Shown: positions 62,934-64,000 of the stretch, piece after piece | How the letters are laid out: each line of letters opens with the position of its first letter | Position numbering within the stretch: position 1 is the first letter of the stretch | NCBI RefSeq assembly: GCF_035621135.1 | Contig: NZ_CP141728.1 | Span: 620,001-684,000 of the forward strand | Reading direction: 5' to 3' | Source of the DNA: Sinanaerobacter sp. ZZT-01 | GTDB taxonomy: Bacteria; Bacillota; Clostridia; Peptostreptococcales; Anaerovoracaceae | DNA length: 64,000 nucleotides | The notes under the pieces: generated by a model | Told to the model about the DNA's origin: nothing | Database searches by the model: none | What the model saw: only the letters and a program-made list of their open reading frames with translations | Translations under genes and position numbers: made by a program

Positions 62934-63161
62934 ATGTGGACATATGAAAGAATGCTGCAATATCCGGTTAATATAACCAAACCAGACGCACGCTCAGCTA
63001 AAATTATTTTAACCCAATACGGCGGACCCGATGGCGAACTCGGCGCTTCTATGCGCTATCTTTCACAGCGATATACCATGCCGTATCGACAAGTCGCTGG
63101 TATATTAAATGATATCGGTACAGAAGAATCAGCACATCAATGGTGTACATATTCGATATGA
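62934..63161 (+). pseudogene. cotJC: CotJC (manganese-catalase-like), truncated
   Basis: 75 codons from the ATG of MWTYERMLQYPVNITKPD. The N-terminus is clearly CotJC: IILTQYGGPDGELGASMRYLSQRYTMP and DIGTEESAH. The frame then changes to QWCTYSI and stops, whereas CotJC is about 190 residues. No CotJC sequence is recognisable in other frames downstream, so the second half of the four-helix bundle with the remaining metal ligands is gone. The break lies at about 63140. Probably non-functional as a catalase. Confidence 0.85.
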
Positions 63162-63199
63162 TAAAATTCCTTCATTTATATATATCATTTAATTTTTTA

Positions 63200-63853
63200 T
63201 TATATTAATTCTAATGTATCTAAATAAAAAAGCTCACATTCATATAAAAATATTCTTTTTAAATTATGTAAAAATATCGTTGGTGTGCTGGGATCTCCGA
63301 TAGGACGAATAAATCCACCCGGAAAAAGCATCATTTCTTGTTCATCTATTCTGCTTTCTATCAAAGTAGCATAGATACCAACTGTATTTCGAGGAACTCT
63401 AATTCGAAGTATATGTGAAGCTTTAAATTTCCATTCAGAACTAGAAAGCAGTGCATTTTTTACTAAAGACGTACTTAAAAACCCTTCCTCGCAGGTAGGA
63501 ATCCCATTATTGAAATCAGATATCATCTTGCTAATAAAATAATCTGGAACGATTCGATACACAATTATATCTTCAGGAATACGTGGTGCATCAAGAAGTA
63601 AATAAATTAAAAAGTCTATTAGTGCAGAAATTTTTAGAGATTTTTTTTGTTCAGTCCCTCTTAGATAAGCATTCACATTTCTATGAACATATCCTAAATA
63701 ATACTGAATAGGCGCTGTCATATGAGATGTAGTTTTTCTACCTAATAGGCCCATTATATCTGTATTGTTTAAATAATGACTAGACCATTCTTTATAAATT
63801 TTTTCGCCCCAATCAGAAGCTTCTTCTATTGTTAAAAATTCTTTATACTTCAT
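63200..63853 (-). CDS. ADP-ribosyltransferase-fold protein (R-S-E class)
   Basis: 217 residues; GGGAG lies 5 nt before the ATG. The three landmarks of R-S-E mono-ADP-ribosyltransferases are in order: Arg100 in IIVYRIV, STS at 127-129 in EEGFLSTSL, and E-x-E at 171-173 in RIDEQEMMLFPGG. The N-terminal half (1-90) is helical with YLGYVHRNVNAYLRG. No signal peptide or membrane helix, so it acts in the cytosol or is delivered by a phage or contact system. E-x-E suggests arginine as the acceptor. It lies directly beside the truncated cotJC. Confidence 0.78.
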   Translation of the reverse strand: MKYKEFLTIEEASDWGEKIYKEWSSHYLNNTDIMGLLGRKTTSHMTAPIQYYLGYVHRNVNAYLRGTEQKKSLKISALIDFLIYLLLDAPRIPEDIIVYRIVPDYFISKMISDFNNGIPTCEEGFLSTSLVKNALLSSSEWKFKASHILRIRVPRNTVGIYATLIESRIDEQEMMLFPGGFIRPIGDPSTPTIFLHNLKRIFLYECELFYLDTLELI

Positions 63854-63889
63854 AAAAACTCCCATGAATACATTTTAAATACTTACCCC

Positions 63890-64000
63890 TTATTCCCCCA
63901 GCTTCTTATGGAGCGGAACTCTTCCCTGCTTTTTAGCAGCTTCTTTAAATGGAACCAGCTCTTTTTCAATCAGTGCATCTAAGTCCTTTGTCAGTAAAAA
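63890..64000 (-). CDS. C-terminal end of unidentified protein
   Basis: The last 36 codons of a gene running in from the right edge, ending LIEKELVPFKEAAKKQG and HKKLGE. Too short to identify. It ends 37 nt before the ADP-ribosyltransferase gene on the same strand with no terminator, so co-transcription is possible. Confidence 0.55.
   Translation of the reverse strand, partial: FLLTKDLDALIEKELVPFKEAAKKQGRVPLHKKLGE

Overview
The window is AT-rich, gene-dense DNA from an anaerobic, endospore-forming member of the Clostridia. The evidence is pyruvate:ferredoxin oxidoreductase, a trimeric [FeFe] hydrogenase, rubrerythrin, a fermentative arginine deiminase operon, cotJ spore-coat genes, a GerMN lipoprotein and TTGACA/TATAAT-type promoters with strong GGAGG ribosome sites. 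The genes would suit an amino-acid-fermenting relative of the Anaerovoracaceae/Peptostreptococcales, but that placement is a guess. No rRNA, IS element or CRISPR array is visible.

Layout. 1-5.8 kb: 5' part of a PcrA helicase gene, rubrerythrin behind a palindromic operator, an NhaC antiporter, a nucleoside kinase with a GrpB-family gene, and a DUF378 membrane protein. 6-11.1 kb: a BusR-like (GntR + RCK_C) regulator, type I asparaginase, a diguanylate cyclase, and two related secreted or anchored proteins either side of a YbjQ gene. 11.2-14 kb: tRNA-Ser(GGA), a compact subtilase with a stalk domain, a decayed remnant, a cysteine-rich repeat protein and small genes. 14.2-17.2 kb: DUF5685 plus a DnaJ-like gene, and a uracil permease. 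17.3-23 kb: lysine-riboswitch-controlled dapA-dapB-dapH, divergent argD, and thrC. 23-29.7 kb: tRNA-Glu(CTC), a lipoprotein, a second cysteine-rich mini-gene, gltX, ahcY and an ADP-ribosylglycohydrolase. 29.8-35.8 kb: a surface-polymer modification operon (SGNH, DUF4358, MBOAT, DHHW, polysaccharide deacetylase, GerMN). 36-45.8 kb: PFOR, a decayed gene, an AI-2E family transporter and hydCBA. 45.9-55 kb: a stalk-domain secreted protein, YibE/F, arcB-arcA-arcC, and a DUF1836 + MocR operon. 55-64 kb: carAB, a THUMP RNA methyltransferase, mreB, a third cysteine-rich mini-gene, cotJA-cotJB with a truncated cotJC, an ADP-ribosyltransferase-fold gene and the 3' end of an unidentified gene.

How the genes fit together. 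PFOR supplies reduced ferredoxin, which HydABC can spend with NADH to make H2. ArcB/ArcA/ArcC yield ATP and carbamoyl phosphate from arginine, while CarAB makes carbamoyl phosphate for biosynthesis. dapA/B/H, argD and thrC serve aspartate-family and arginine synthesis.

Most interesting signals: (1) three dispersed cysteine-rich mini-genes, two sharing a WCCCRRC tail, each preceded by a similar sigma-K-like motif AC-N17-(C/A)ATAnnnT at nearly the same distance from the start codon; (2) a MocR-type regulator with leucine in place of the PLP Schiff-base lysine, in an operon with a DUF1836 gene behind a consensus promoter overlapped by a 19-bp palindrome; (3) a 30-bp perfect palindrome over the rubrerythrin promoter; (4) an R-S-E ADP-ribosyltransferase beside a broken cotJC; (5) a BusR-like c-di-AMP-type regulator with its own palindrome beside an asparaginase gene.
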